From: Paenibacillus sp. N3.4
GTDB taxonomy: Bacteria; Bacillota; Bacilli; Paenibacillales; NBRC-103111
Direction: 5' to 3'
Assembly (NCBI RefSeq): GCF_008017805.1
Contig: NZ_VRTT01000019.1
Location: forward strand, 1 to 64,000
Length of the DNA stretch: 64,000 nucleotides
This document shows, piece by piece, positions 27,243-37,060 of this stretch (positions are counted from its first letter, which is position 1; each line of letters begins with the position of its first letter). A program made the position numbers and the translations under genes. Under the pieces are notes generated by a model that saw only the letters and a list, made by a program, of their open reading frames with translations, made no database searches and was not told the DNA's origin.

Positions 27243-27421
27243 CAGTTTCTCCTAATTTTAGATTCTAGTAGTGGCATATTACATACTAAAAAGTTAATAT
27301 GGATAGTAGACACAATATACAACAGTGATCCCACATTTTTCAATTTATAATAGAAATTTGTCATCTTTACGACAGTATTAGACAATTTCTGAACACATCA
27401 TGCTTTGGAGGAATCAATACA
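27243..27421. promoter_or_regulatory. Divergent promoter region of the tubulin/GTPase cluster
   Basis: This 179-base A+T-rich region separates the two divergent arms and must hold both promoters. No near-consensus -35/-10 pair or clear palindrome stood out. GGAGG at about 27408-27412 is the ribosome binding site for the ATG at 27422. Confidence 0.5.
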
Positions 27422-29183
27422 ATGAATCATATCACATCCATCTTCCGCTTGCTTCCTGTAATGCTTATTATGCTTCTATCGATCTCGCAAGCGCTTGGCA
27501 GCCGATACGAGCAGCAATATCAACATGGATGCTGTGCTATCGGTCGATGTCAGCATGTCTATGAACGAGAGCGACGTCAATAAAGTCAGCTACGAAGCGA
27601 TGAAAATGTTTGTCGACATGTCCTCGGTACAAGGAGACAAAATCGGTGTTGTAGCTTACACGGATCAGGTGCTTCGCGAAAAAGCGCTTCTGAAGATGAA
27701 CAGTGTCCAAGATAAAAAGGATCTCAAGTCGTTCATCGACCAGCTAAGCCGCGGGCCCTATACGGATATTGGCGTTGGCGTTAGCGAGGCGGTCAAAGTG
27801 CTGGAATCCGGCACTGAGAAGGGACATATCCCTCTGATCGTCCTGCTCACGGACGGCAACAACTCGCTCGACTCTGGCAAGACGCAGGAACAGTCGGACA
27901 AAGTGCTGAACGATGCCCTTAAGAAGGCGAAGGACAAAGGGATTCCGATTTATACGATTGGTTTGAATGCCGACGGACAACTGAACAAGGATGTGCTCGA
28001 GCGCATTTCGACTGAAACGAACGGCAAGCTGTTCATAACCAGCACAGCCGACAATTTGCCGCAAATTTTGAGCGAGATTTATGCGAGCCATTTGAAGCTG
28101 AAGGTTGTACCTCTGACGGGGATAACGGCGAACGGGCAGTTCCAGGAGGTACCTGTGAAAATCCCGAACTCCAGCGTGCAGGAGGCGAACATTTCGATCA
28201 TGTCATCGAAGCCCGTGGAGGTCAAATTGTTCAATCCGGCAGGGCAGGAGCAGCCGATCCCATCCGATAGCATCGTCTATTCGACCTCAAATGCATACTC
28301 GCTGGTCAAAATTTTGAACCCGGCACAGGGTGAATGGAAGCTGAAGGTCAAGGGGGTTCCCAAAGAAAAAATCGACATTAATTTAATCTATAACTACGAT
28401 TTGCAGGTGTCGATGGAACTTCCTTCGTCTATGTCTTATAGGCCTGGGGACACCGTCGCTGTAAAAGCTTATTTACAGTCGAACGGACAGAAGGCAAATG
28501 ATGCAGAGCTCTACAAAAATGCCAAGTCTACCCTTGTGGTAACCGATTTAGATACGAAGAAAACAGAGGAATTACCGCTCACTACGTCAGCACAAGGCTT
28601 TGAAGGCTCGATGAAGGTAGCTGAAGCTCACGAGTACTCGCTGAAGGTGAAGGTGGAAAACACGAATTTCGTCCGTGAATCTCAGGCGGCGACCCTCTCA
28701 GCCAAGACAGGGACGAAAGCCCCTACTGAAGCTTCAGGGATTCAAACGAAGCCGCAGATCAATTGGGCCGTCACCGGTGGATCGATAGCCGCAGCTCTTG
28801 TGCTGCTAGCAGCAGCTTTGTATGCCTTAACTTACTGGAAAAAAGTGAACAAAGGCTTTGTAGGACAGCTTGTTGTCGAAATCAAGGATGAGGACACCGG
28901 AGAACGGACAACGCCTCAATACAAGAAGCTGACTGCGTTTAAAGGCAAATTCCAGCTTCATCAACTTCTGCAGCTCGCTCCTGAATTCGCAGAGACGCAG
29001 AAGATCGTGTTTAAGCCAGGGGCAGGGGATACCGTGCTTCTGCTCAACGAATCGGGCTGTGTGATCGAGAAAGGCGGCCGCGTGTTTGATGCTGTGAAGG
29101 GCAAGGAATTGAAGAACAACGATCGAATCAAAATTTCGCTTCAAAACGTAAATAAATCGATTTCGCTGGAATATATAAAATAA
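27422..29183 (+). pseudogene. VWA-domain membrane protein (secreted VWA, TM, cytoplasmic tail), with a frameshift in the signal peptide
   Basis: The ATG at 27422 (GGAGG upstream) encodes a clear signal peptide, LLPVMLIMLLSISQALG. The body is one frame over, from about 27495. Removing one G in CTTGGCAGCC would give an AL-A/AD cleavage site and a protein of about 586 residues. The body has a VWA domain with full MIDAS: DVSMS, the Thr of YTDIG and LTDGNNS. Next come about 200 residues of Ig-like strands, one helix (WAVTGGSIAAALVLLAAALYAL) and about 110 cytoplasmic residues with an FHA-like strand pattern. The helix makes it type I: metal-binding VWA outside, tail inside. It opens the plus operon. 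As read, the body would have no export signal. Confidence 0.82.
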
Positions 29184-29203
29184 CCTTAACGGAGGAAGTA
29201 CAC

Positions 29204-32200
29204 ATGAAAGCAGTGGTCAGAGAGCATATACAACAATTGGATGTTTCTTTAGGCGGCGGTATTATCAGCGATAAAATTCGGGTCGATGCGATCGACAACC
29301 CGATGCTGATCATCGGCCTAGGCGGTACCGGGATCGATGCGCTGCTCCGCTTGAAATATCAGATTAACCGCCGGTTCAAGCTTCCGGAAGATCCTTTTAC
29401 GAAGAAAAAGAAAGAGAAGCCGAACAATGTTGAGTTTCTTGCTCTGGAGACGAACGAGCATGATCGCAATAAGAAATATAAAGGCGTCGGCCTCGATCCG
29501 CTAACAGAATTCGTACTGTTGTCGAACCCGGAAGTCGGCAGCGTGCTGCAAAACCGCAGCGTGCTCGAGTCTTACATCAAGGAATGGCTTTCGCCGGAGC
29601 TTACCATTACGGATGGGATCAATGGCGCCTCAGGAGTCAGGCAGGCGGGCCGGCTGCTGCTGTTTACGAAGATCGTGCAGGTTGTGCAGACGATCGAACG
29701 TAAGATCAAGACACTGTCAGTCGGTACGAACAAGAAGCTTATGGTGTTCCTGTTGACCGGTTTGTCCGGCGGTACGGGCAGCGGCTGTTTTCTGGACATC
29801 GCCTATATCGTGCGGGGCATTATCGAACGCGACTTCGGCTCGGCAGGCGTCGACAAAGTCAATCTGCTCGGCTATCTGTTCACTCCGGATGTGAACCTGG
29901 CGAACAAGAGTCTGTCCGAGCATTCCCGTGAATATATCAAGAAGAACGGCTATGCAGCGCTCAAAGAGCTTGATTACTGGATGAACGTCGACGAGCGCGG
30001 CGAGCGGTTCCGGCAGCAATATGCCAGCATCCTGAACGTCAACTCGCCGATGCCGCCTTTCAATCTGGCCCATCTCATATCCGCCACGAACCTGGAGGGC
30101 AAGCTGCTCGAAAATGCTTATGATTACTGCATGAACGTAACGGCAGAGAACATCACGAACTTCATGGCGAGCGAAGACAAGAGCTCAGGAGAGGAGTTCG
30201 CGATCCATGACTATATAAGCAACATCCGCACTAATATTAATCAGATGCCAAAGGCCTATGCGGCCAACTATCAATACAATATTTTGGGCGCATCGTCAGC
30301 CGTATTGCCTATCGAGGAAATGACCACCTACCTGGCTTTCAAAATGTTTCAACGGATGGAAAAAATGTTCCATGCTGGTCCGTCCCAGGAAGAAGTGGAG
30401 AAGCTTGCTCACAAGCTCGGCATCGACCCTGACTCTGTCCACAGAGAATTTGGTGAACGCGTCCCTGAGCCGATTCCCGGCTATCAGAACAGCGAGCGGT
30501 TGAGCTACAGTAACGTGGTGAAGCAGCAGACAATCAACATCGACACTGAGCTGGAGCAAAGCTTCCTGTCCAAAGCGCGAGAGGAATATATCAAATGCCG
30601 CAAGCAACTGCCTGGAGTGAAGAAGGAGCTGTTCTCCGAACAGGTAACCAAAATTTTCCGGAATCCCGAGCAAGGACCGTTCTACGTCTCGCGAATTATT
30701 TTGCAGGACAAAGGCTTCTGCTTGCTCAAGCTGATATCTTCGTATATCGAATCGCTTAAGGAAAGCATTTACCGCATTCCTCGCGATATTGAATCGGCCG
30801 AAGAAAATTCGGAGCTGAAAATGAATGAAGCAAGAAGCGCGTTCATTTCCAAGGACAAGAAGAAGGATGCGTACATCGAAGCCAAAATCCAGGAGTCTTT
30901 ACTGCACGCCGACCGCGAGCGGATGGAACAGATGGTCGAGTTTTACGAGGATTTGTACAACCTTATCAATCAGGAAAACTCCCGGATATATCAGGTATTT
31001 ACAGAGCTGCTCAACGAGCTCAATAAAATTTTTGAGAAAAACGGCGATATTCTTACGAACGGTGAGGAAGAGGTCGATCATAAAGGGAACCGGACCTATT
31101 ACTGGAATGTCGTCAGTGTGCCGGACATGGCCAAGCTAATCGGGGAAGTGACCGACGAGAAAAATGTGAATGACCTGATCCGTGATTTTACGAACGAGCT
31201 GCTGCTTAAATCGAATCAGTGGATCAAGGAGCAGGAAGTGGATGTCATTAGTGCAATTTCAGAGTTTTTGAGCGACCATTTCGGCGATCTGATCACGAAG
31301 TCGATGGAGGAGTTTCTCCTCATCAAGTATGGTCAGGACGATTCAATAGAAAAGCTGGTGGAGCAGAACATTGCCAACCGCCTCTACGAGGAAGCAAAGC
31401 CGGTCTTTCATTTGAGCAACAGCTCAGGGCACTTCAACTTCCCGTCGTGGGGCTTCGTGTCTGTTCCGGTCAAGGCGCCTAGTATCTTTAAGGGCATCCG
31501 CAATTTCCAAGACAATGCGATTGCCAATTCTCGTTTCACGATCAAGGAAAGTGAAGTGAAGAACCGGATCTTCTGGTTGAATACTCAGAACGGGATTCCG
31601 CTGTTTTTGTATACGCCGCTCAAGGTGTATGAGACGAGCTACGAGAACACCATTCTCGAGCCGGAAGGGATCGGCCGTCATCTGGTGCAGACGGACAAAA
31701 TCAATTGGACCTACTTGCCGTCTCCGATTCCCGAAAAGTCCTGGGGTGATACGTACGACAATACGCGCGTTAAAAAATACAATGCCGAAGTTCGGACGCT
31801 GTTCGAAAAGCTGCTTGAATACCGTGTCATCCGGTTAAAAGGCGAAGACAGCGGTACGATCAACCGCTATGAATGCAACTTTACGAAGTCTTTTGACCTG
31901 CAGAAGCATCTGGATTCGTTCAACATGCAGCTCAGCTCACAAAGGCCGAATCTGGGGGAAGTGCAACGCTGTGTAAATGAGCTCAAGGCATTCGTTCAGC
32001 AGGGGCTTCCCGTTGAAAGCACAAAGGATATTTTCGGCAGCGTGAACGAAGAGCTGGCTAAGGAAAATCTCATCCGCTCGCCGGAACTGCTGAAACGTGT
32101 GAAGGAAGAAGGCCGCAAATACGATCAGCTCGTTCGGAAGATCGAAGAGCTGGAGAAGCTGCTCAGTGCTCAAAAAGATGAGGAAAAGCTGATGCAGTTG

Positions 32201-32593
32201 TTCATCGAGACGATGTATACGGGCACGATTAGCAAAAAAGGAGCTTTGTACGTCTACGATCATGATGCGGAAGAAGATCCTTGGGATGCCTTCGTTAATC
32301 TGATGCAGGTGAATAAGTTCGTCGAGTATGAGATTTACAGTCAAATCCGCGAGCTGGACGAAAAGAAACGGGCTCTGCTACAACGAAAATCCGCCAAGCG
32401 GATACAACAGCTAACGGCTTCCGCCGAGATCGGCGAATTGGTTGCGAAGCTGCGTGAGATGGCGGACAATTATCAGGAGGCGAAGACTGCTCTGGATTAC
32501 GACCATGTCGAATGGGAGAACGGAGAAGACATGTACCGCTTCTACAAACAAGTAGCGGTCAAAGTGAATGATATGGTGAAAAGCCTGAAATAA
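29204..32593 (+). CDS. Tubulin/FtsZ-like GTPase (Tubulin_2 family), 1129 residues
   Basis: The N-terminal part is a tubulin-superfamily nucleotide-binding domain. MLIIGLGGTGIDAL (34-47) is the first glycine-rich loop and LTGLSGGTGSGCFLDI (184-199) contains the tubulin signature GGTGSG that binds the phosphates. The pattern matches the bacterial Tubulin_2 family rather than FtsZ or TubZ, which are far shorter. The remaining 700 residues are mostly helical, with charged coiled-coil-like stretches (QLVRKIEELEKLLSAQKDEEKL). No signal or transmembrane segment is seen, so it is cytoplasmic. Polymer formation is possible but not shown. It lies 20 bases after the VWA gene with AACGGAGGAAG before its ATG. 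Coding sequence is G+C-richer than the flanking loci. Confidence 0.88.
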   Translation: MKAVVREHIQQLDVSLGGGIISDKIRVDAIDNPMLIIGLGGTGIDALLRLKYQINRRFKLPEDPFTKKKKEKPNNVEFLALETNEHDRNKKYKGVGLDPLTEFVLLSNPEVGSVLQNRSVLESYIKEWLSPELTITDGINGASGVRQAGRLLLFTKIVQVVQTIERKIKTLSVGTNKKLMVFLLTGLSGGTGSGCFLDIAYIVRGIIERDFGSAGVDKVNLLGYLFTPDVNLANKSLSEHSREYIKKNGYAALKELDYWMNVDERGERFRQQYASILNVNSPMPPFNLAHLISATNLEGKLLENAYDYCMNVTAENITNFMASEDKSSGEEFAIHDYISNIRTNINQMPKAYAANYQYNILGASSAVLPIEEMTTYLAFKMFQRMEKMFHAGPSQEEVEKLAHKLGIDPDSVHREFGERVPEPIPGYQNSERLSYSNVVKQQTINIDTELEQSFLSKAREEYIKCRKQLPGVKKELFSEQVTKIFRNPEQGPFYVSRIILQDKGFCLLKLISSYIESLKESIYRIPRDIESAEENSELKMNEARSAFISKDKKKDAYIEAKIQESLLHADRERMEQMVEFYEDLYNLINQENSRIYQVFTELLNELNKIFEKNGDILTNGEEEVDHKGNRTYYWNVVSVPDMAKLIGEVTDEKNVNDLIRDFTNELLLKSNQWIKEQEVDVISAISEFLSDHFGDLITKSMEEFLLIKYGQDDSIEKLVEQNIANRLYEEAKPVFHLSNSSGHFNFPSWGFVSVPVKAPSIFKGIRNFQDNAIANSRFTIKESEVKNRIFWLNTQNGIPLFLYTPLKVYETSYENTILEPEGIGRHLVQTDKINWTYLPSPIPEKSWGDTYDNTRVKKYNAEVRTLFEKLLEYRVIRLKGEDSGTINRYECNFTKSFDLQKHLDSFNMQLSSQRPNLGEVQRCVNELKAFVQQGLPVESTKDIFGSVNEELAKENLIRSPELLKRVKEEGRKYDQLVRKIEELEKLLSAQKDEEKLMQLFIETMYTGTISKKGALYVYDHDAEEDPWDAFVNLMQVNKFVEYEIYSQIRELDEKKRALLQRKSAKRIQQLTASAEIGELVAKLREMADNYQEAKTALDYDHVEWENGEDMYRFYKQVAVKVNDMVKSLK

Positions 32594-32625
32594 TGGCGAA
32601 GCGAAGGAAAGAGGTGTAAGGAGGC

Positions 32626-34992
32626 ATGCGGGAACAGCTGCTCTCGTTCGCAAATGATTATGCAGCGGAAATGGACAACACGGGCAATGACGGCGATGAG
32701 CTGCGCAGCATCAACCATCCGCTTGTGTTCCTTTTCCTTGGCGATCAGTCGGTGGAGGCTTTAATGGAAGTGGCGGCGTTAAACCGCAAGAAGTGGACTA
32801 ACAGCGCAGGTGTCGTCTATTTGCATGTTGGTACCAAACCTGTCGAGATGACTGAAAACCAGTATGGATGGACGCTGCCTTCTGTGCAAGGAGACAAGAA
32901 GAGCCTGCGCTCCGATATCTACAAGCAGTTTTACAAGGATGAGTCGAAGTTGCTGGAGTTGAATGTCACTTTGCGCAGAATGAACAGCCATATCGCTGAA
33001 TTCGGCCGAATGTATTCGCATATGCAGCGCTTGAACATAGCCGTCGTAACGGAGCTGGATGATCCTTGCAACGTACTGCTTCCTGAATTGACGGTGCTGG
33101 TGAAATCGGTCTTTGGGGAACATTTTCGTTCGGTGATGATCGATCTGTACGGGCTTTTGGAGGAGAAGCAGGTCGCGGAGACTTATGCCTTCTCCTCTTC
33201 GCTCGGAGTCAGCTTTTTGCGGGAAGCCGATCAGTATCAGGACCGAAGCTACCGCTTCGATGCTAATCTGCAGGTGACCGGGGAAGGCATCCGTATGCCG
33301 GTTCAACACGGTCCTGCGCCGCTGTTCGATATGGTTTACTTTCTGGGCAACAAAGACGAAAGAGGAATTTTTGCGGATAGCGGGATGCAGGGCACTTATG
33401 AATTGATCAGCAGTCTTAATTTGCTCAAAAACCGGAGGGCTTTAAATGAGCTCGATCCGCAGCACGGGGCCTACAACAACCAGCAGTTCAAGCAAAATAT
33501 GATACCGCCCGATACAGATGGACGATGCTATGCATCAGCCGGACTGTCCACGGTGAAGCGTCCGGATCAGGCAATTGCGTTGACGGTGCTCTATCATTGG
33601 TATCGATTTGCTTTACAGCGGCTGAAGGATAACCGTACCAGCGTAGAGAGTCAAGACGTGCTTCACGAGCTCGAACTGGAAGCCGAACGCTCCGCACGCC
33701 TGGTCGAAGATCTGATGACTGAGCCCGCGAAAGCGGTGGAAGGGATGTATGGCATGCTGTATCATCCGTTGTCATCTGCTCAGCTTAGGTCGATGACGCT
33801 TCGTGAAGCCGAAGCGGCTTTATTCGGCGGCAACGCGCAGTCGTTTTTTGAAACGAATGTCGTTCATCGGGTAGAATCGACACTTATGCAGCGAGACATG
33901 GCGCGTGAGCTGGAGCGGCGCTTCCGGCAGCGAATCCTGGACAATCCGTCTTACGGCTTCCTCTGCGGCAGCGCATGGACGGCGGATACGCAAGAGAACG
34001 GCGTGATGAGCGAGCTGCGTCAGCAAGCTAAGGAAACGGCGGCGCTTCTGGAGCAATGCCGGGAGGAGCTGAAGCAGAAATACGACGAACGCGTCGAAGT
34101 GCAATCGTTCGGCCAAGCGACCTTGTGGAGCCGGTTAACGAACCAGATCCCGGTGAAACATATCGTTCGTCACGTCGTCGATGAGGTCTACGGTATAAAG
34201 CTGGAATTGCTGTATCTTGATATGAAACAGCGGCTGGTGGCCCAGTACATAAGCAAGCTGGAAGAGCTGCATGCGCAGATGGTACCATTCGTGGAGCGAT
34301 TTCATCAACTGGAGATGCTGCTCCGCGATACGAGTCGGAGCAGCATCTCTCATACGAACGATTATCTGGGCCGAAACATTAATGAGTTCTACGAACAAGG
34401 GGTAAAGGAAATCGTTTCGGAGCTTGAAGAGCGCTACGGCCTCCAGTTTTATTGGGATGACCGTTGTCTTGGCAATCTTTCGGAACTGCTGGTGAAGGGT
34501 GAAGAGAAGCTTATTCATAAGCTGATAATGGCCGCGCGCAAGGATGTGTTCGCTCATCGGTTGTTCAACCGAACCTTCGAAGACGAGCTGTTGAAGCGGG
34601 CGAATGTGGTTGCAAACTATGATAACCGCGAGGTACTTTCCAAGGAGGATTTGTTCCGCGATTTATATGCCACCTTGGAGAACGAGGCTGCGATCCGTGC
34701 TGATGTCTATCGTTCCACTCACCGACACCGTTATGAAGAGAAATATATATTCGGCGATTATCAAAGTGAATTCATTCAGTATGCTTTCTCCGTCGATCAT
34801 GGTAGCCGGACTTACAAGCTCGGCTGTATCCACGAGAAGAAGCTAAACGGGATCGAAAAGCTCAATCTGATGGGAGGCTTTCGTCTGGAGGACCTCATGT
34901 ATTACCGAAACGGCAAGTTGTATTACGATACGTATGTTCAGAATGGGTACCAGTTTCATTCAATCGACTTACCAGACAGGGATAGGATATAG
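32626..34992 (+). CDS. Large cytoplasmic protein, possible diverged tubulin-like partner
   Basis: This 788-residue protein has no recognised domain. It begins with an alternating strand/helix pattern (HPLVFLFLGDQSVEALMEVA; VYLHVGTKP; IAVVTELDDPCNVLLPEL; FRSVMIDLYGLLEEK; PLFDMVYFLGNKDERG). This parallels the order of elements in Tubulin_2 proteins but lacks both glycine-rich nucleotide loops. The second half is helical with long coiled-coil-prone stretches. It has no membrane segment. It follows the tubulin-like gene by 32 bases with AAGGAGG directly before the ATG. The best guess is a non-catalytic tubulin-fold partner forming a heteromer with its neighbour; this is inference from layout only. 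Confidence 0.75.
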   Translation: MREQLLSFANDYAAEMDNTGNDGDELRSINHPLVFLFLGDQSVEALMEVAALNRKKWTNSAGVVYLHVGTKPVEMTENQYGWTLPSVQGDKKSLRSDIYKQFYKDESKLLELNVTLRRMNSHIAEFGRMYSHMQRLNIAVVTELDDPCNVLLPELTVLVKSVFGEHFRSVMIDLYGLLEEKQVAETYAFSSSLGVSFLREADQYQDRSYRFDANLQVTGEGIRMPVQHGPAPLFDMVYFLGNKDERGIFADSGMQGTYELISSLNLLKNRRALNELDPQHGAYNNQQFKQNMIPPDTDGRCYASAGLSTVKRPDQAIALTVLYHWYRFALQRLKDNRTSVESQDVLHELELEAERSARLVEDLMTEPAKAVEGMYGMLYHPLSSAQLRSMTLREAEAALFGGNAQSFFETNVVHRVESTLMQRDMARELERRFRQRILDNPSYGFLCGSAWTADTQENGVMSELRQQAKETAALLEQCREELKQKYDERVEVQSFGQATLWSRLTNQIPVKHIVRHVVDEVYGIKLELLYLDMKQRLVAQYISKLEELHAQMVPFVERFHQLEMLLRDTSRSSISHTNDYLGRNINEFYEQGVKEIVSELEERYGLQFYWDDRCLGNLSELLVKGEEKLIHKLIMAARKDVFAHRLFNRTFEDELLKRANVVANYDNREVLSKEDLFRDLYATLENEAAIRADVYRSTHRHRYEEKYIFGDYQSEFIQYAFSVDHGSRTYKLGCIHEKKLNGIEKLNLMGGFRLEDLMYYRNGKLYYDTYVQNGYQFHSIDLPDRDRI

Positions 34993-35004
34993 GAAGGCTT
35001 TGCC

Positions 35005-36315
35005 ATGCAGAAAGAGGGGGAGACGGTGAAACAGCGAAAATGGAACGGGCTGCTGACGATATTTAGTTTAGTCGGCGGTTGTATCGGCTTTTTCACAGGA
35101 GAGTGGGTATTGGCGCGCTGGGAAGGGACGATGAATGAGACGCTGCTGATGGGATTGTATTTCGGTCAGTTCGCTCTGATTGTCGGCTTATGCTGTCTCC
35201 TTGCAGAGATGATCTCACCTAAGCTGAACGGGAACAATTGGAGGCTCCGCTATGCAAGCGACGGCTGGAAGCTTCTGGTTCCTGGTACTTTGGTGTTGCT
35301 GTTCGCAGCTGGGATGCTGTTTCAATTCGTATATGGATTTTCTCCAGGCAAGAATGATAAGCCGCAAGATTATGTGCTTTTGCTGGATATGTCTGAGAGT
35401 ATGAACGATACGGATCCGGGAAAGCAAAGCATTCAGGCTGCACAGTCATTAATTGCCAAAATGGACAGCAGAAAGCGGGTGGCTCTGTTTACGTTCAATG
35501 ATGAGACGCAGCCGATCTTTCCGCTGACTCAACTGATTAGTTCGGGCGTCAAGGATGAACTCACGTCCAAGCTGAGGGCGACATATGAGCCTCACGGAGG
35601 GACGGATATCGGCAAAGCATTGAATGCGGCTATGGAGCATTTGAAGAAGGTAGGCAGATCTGGCCGAAGCGCAGCGGTTATCTTAATCTCCGACGGATAC
35701 AGCGATGTCGATACAGCAAAGGTGCTTGCTCCTTATGTTCAAGAGCAGGTTCGAGTGCATACGATTGGCATTGACTCCACGCAAGAAGAGGGGAGACAAC
35801 TGCTACAGCGGATTGCGGATGAAACAGGTGGCACGTATTACGACGTGCAGCACGCAGACCGGATCACGGATGCATTTAATCAAATTTATTCGCAGGAGCA
35901 TCACCGGCATTTGATGAATGAGCGTACTGGAGCGTCGTCGTCCGACGGTTACCACGGTTTGTTGCGAGTAGTGCTGATCATGCTGGTTGGAACGCTGCTT
36001 GGCTTGTCGCTGGGGATTGTTTTCGACAATCGGTACCTGGCTTCCAGTTTCTCTATCGGAGGTACGGTAGCGGGGCTGCTAGCGGGTATTATCATAGAGA
36101 CGGGGATTCAAGGAGCGGCCTTCCCTTCCCTCTATCGCGCGATCGCTGATTTGCTCCTCGCGTTCGTGCTGTCCTTATCTACCTTGATTGTGGCGGTTCA
36201 CCAGGATACGAATGGGCACTCTGGCCTGAACCGTGGCAGAAGAGCGCGTACTGAGAAGGAACAGAGCCGATTCGGCAGCCGCGGCAACGGACCTGTCGGC
36301 AAGCGATTCCGTTAG
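35005..36315 (+). CDS. Multi-spanning membrane protein with VWA domain
   Basis: This 436-residue protein starts with three hydrophobic helices (LTIFSLVGGCIGFFTGEWVL; LLMGLYFGQFALIVGLCCLL; LVPGTLVLLFAAGMLFQFVYGF). A VWA domain follows (about 120-305) with an intact MIDAS: D-M-S-E-S in LLDMSESMN, the Thr of GGTDIG and ISDGYSD. Three further helices come next (VVLIMLVGTLLGLSLGIVF and two more) and an Arg-rich C-terminal tail. By the positive-inside rule the basic tail is cytoplasmic. It is the second VWA protein in the operon, so two metal-dependent adhesion modules of different topology are encoded together. The ATG at 35005 has AGGAAGG upstream; the stop of the previous gene is 13 bases away. 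Confidence 0.87.
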   Translation: MQKEGETVKQRKWNGLLTIFSLVGGCIGFFTGEWVLARWEGTMNETLLMGLYFGQFALIVGLCCLLAEMISPKLNGNNWRLRYASDGWKLLVPGTLVLLFAAGMLFQFVYGFSPGKNDKPQDYVLLLDMSESMNDTDPGKQSIQAAQSLIAKMDSRKRVALFTFNDETQPIFPLTQLISSGVKDELTSKLRATYEPHGGTDIGKALNAAMEHLKKVGRSGRSAAVILISDGYSDVDTAKVLAPYVQEQVRVHTIGIDSTQEEGRQLLQRIADETGGTYYDVQHADRITDAFNQIYSQEHHRHLMNERTGASSSDGYHGLLRVVLIMLVGTLLGLSLGIVFDNRYLASSFSIGGTVAGLLAGIIIETGIQGAAFPSLYRAIADLLLAFVLSLSTLIVAVHQDTNGHSGLNRGRRARTEKEQSRFGSRGNGPVGKRFR

Positions 36316-36348
36316 CGAGCGAAATACAGACGGAGGGAGGATCATTCA

Positions 36349-36993
36349 ATGCGGCTCCAGTGGGAAGAACCGAACGAATTTTATCGCATCCGCAAGGTAG
36401 AATGCCAGCTTCATGACGGGGAATGCATGTTGACCTGGCAGTGGCCAAAGGATGTCGATTATGTATATATGTATAGCTTCGATTATGGAGCGGAGCAGTC
36501 TCCACAGCTTCTGGATTCCCATCAGCTCAAACTGTTTACCAGGGAAGAGTACAAGGCGAAGGGTGGCTATAGGGAGCGCGTTGGCTATATCGGGGCGCAC
36601 GGTTACCGAATATTTCCATGCATCCGGCTGAACGGCGCGTTAACGGCATACCAACAGACCGATGCGGATAATATCATTCGTGTTAGTGGAGGACGAGCCC
36701 AAATACGTTGTTCGATTAAATATGGCAGCAAGCTGTTCAGCAAATATAAAACGGCCCGCATTCAGCTATTCAGCGAAATCGCGGTGCCAAAGGAAGCGCT
36801 CTGCTACGTGAAGAAGGAAGGAGCGATCCCAGTAAACAAGGATGACGGTATCGTCTATCCGTTCATGAATGATTTTTCCATTGGTCGCTGCGTGCTGCCT
36901 GAGATACAGATCGGGAAGAAAGATTATCTCCGCCTGTTTTTTACGGATAACCGGCAATTCGGTGAGCAATATGAGCTTATACTTGAGGCTTGA
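36349..36993 (+). CDS. Unknown beta-rich protein of the tubulin/GTPase cluster
   Basis: This 214-residue protein has no signal or helix long enough to span the membrane. Alternating short strands (CQLHDGECMLTWQWPKDVDYVYMYSFD; RVGYIGAHGYRIFPCIRLNG; IRCSIKYGSKLF) suggest one or two fibronectin/Ig-type beta sandwiches. The first half resembles the edge of fibronectin-like domains with the conserved Trp and Tyr pattern. I do not recognise a family. It has an excellent GGAGGGAGG ribosome binding site and is followed after about 65 bases by the GTPase gene. An intracellular beta-sandwich adaptor between the VWA/tubulin proteins and the GTPase is possible but speculative. Confidence 0.75.
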   Translation: MRLQWEEPNEFYRIRKVECQLHDGECMLTWQWPKDVDYVYMYSFDYGAEQSPQLLDSHQLKLFTREEYKAKGGYRERVGYIGAHGYRIFPCIRLNGALTAYQQTDADNIIRVSGGRAQIRCSIKYGSKLFSKYKTARIQLFSEIAVPKEALCYVKKEGAIPVNKDDGIVYPFMNDFSIGRCVLPEIQIGKKDYLRLFFTDNRQFGEQYELILEA

Positions 36994-37060
36994 GCTTACG
37001 CAAAGGTCAAGCTCGCTTTACGAATTAAGTTTTCTTCGAAAACGCTAAGGAGGGAACCAC

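Noticed and set aside
36988-37016. Hairpin TTGAGCTT/AAGCTC between the 214-aa gene and the GTPase gene
   Set aside because: The stem is short and there is no T run. The GTPase gene has its own ribosome binding site within the same operon, so termination here is not supported.
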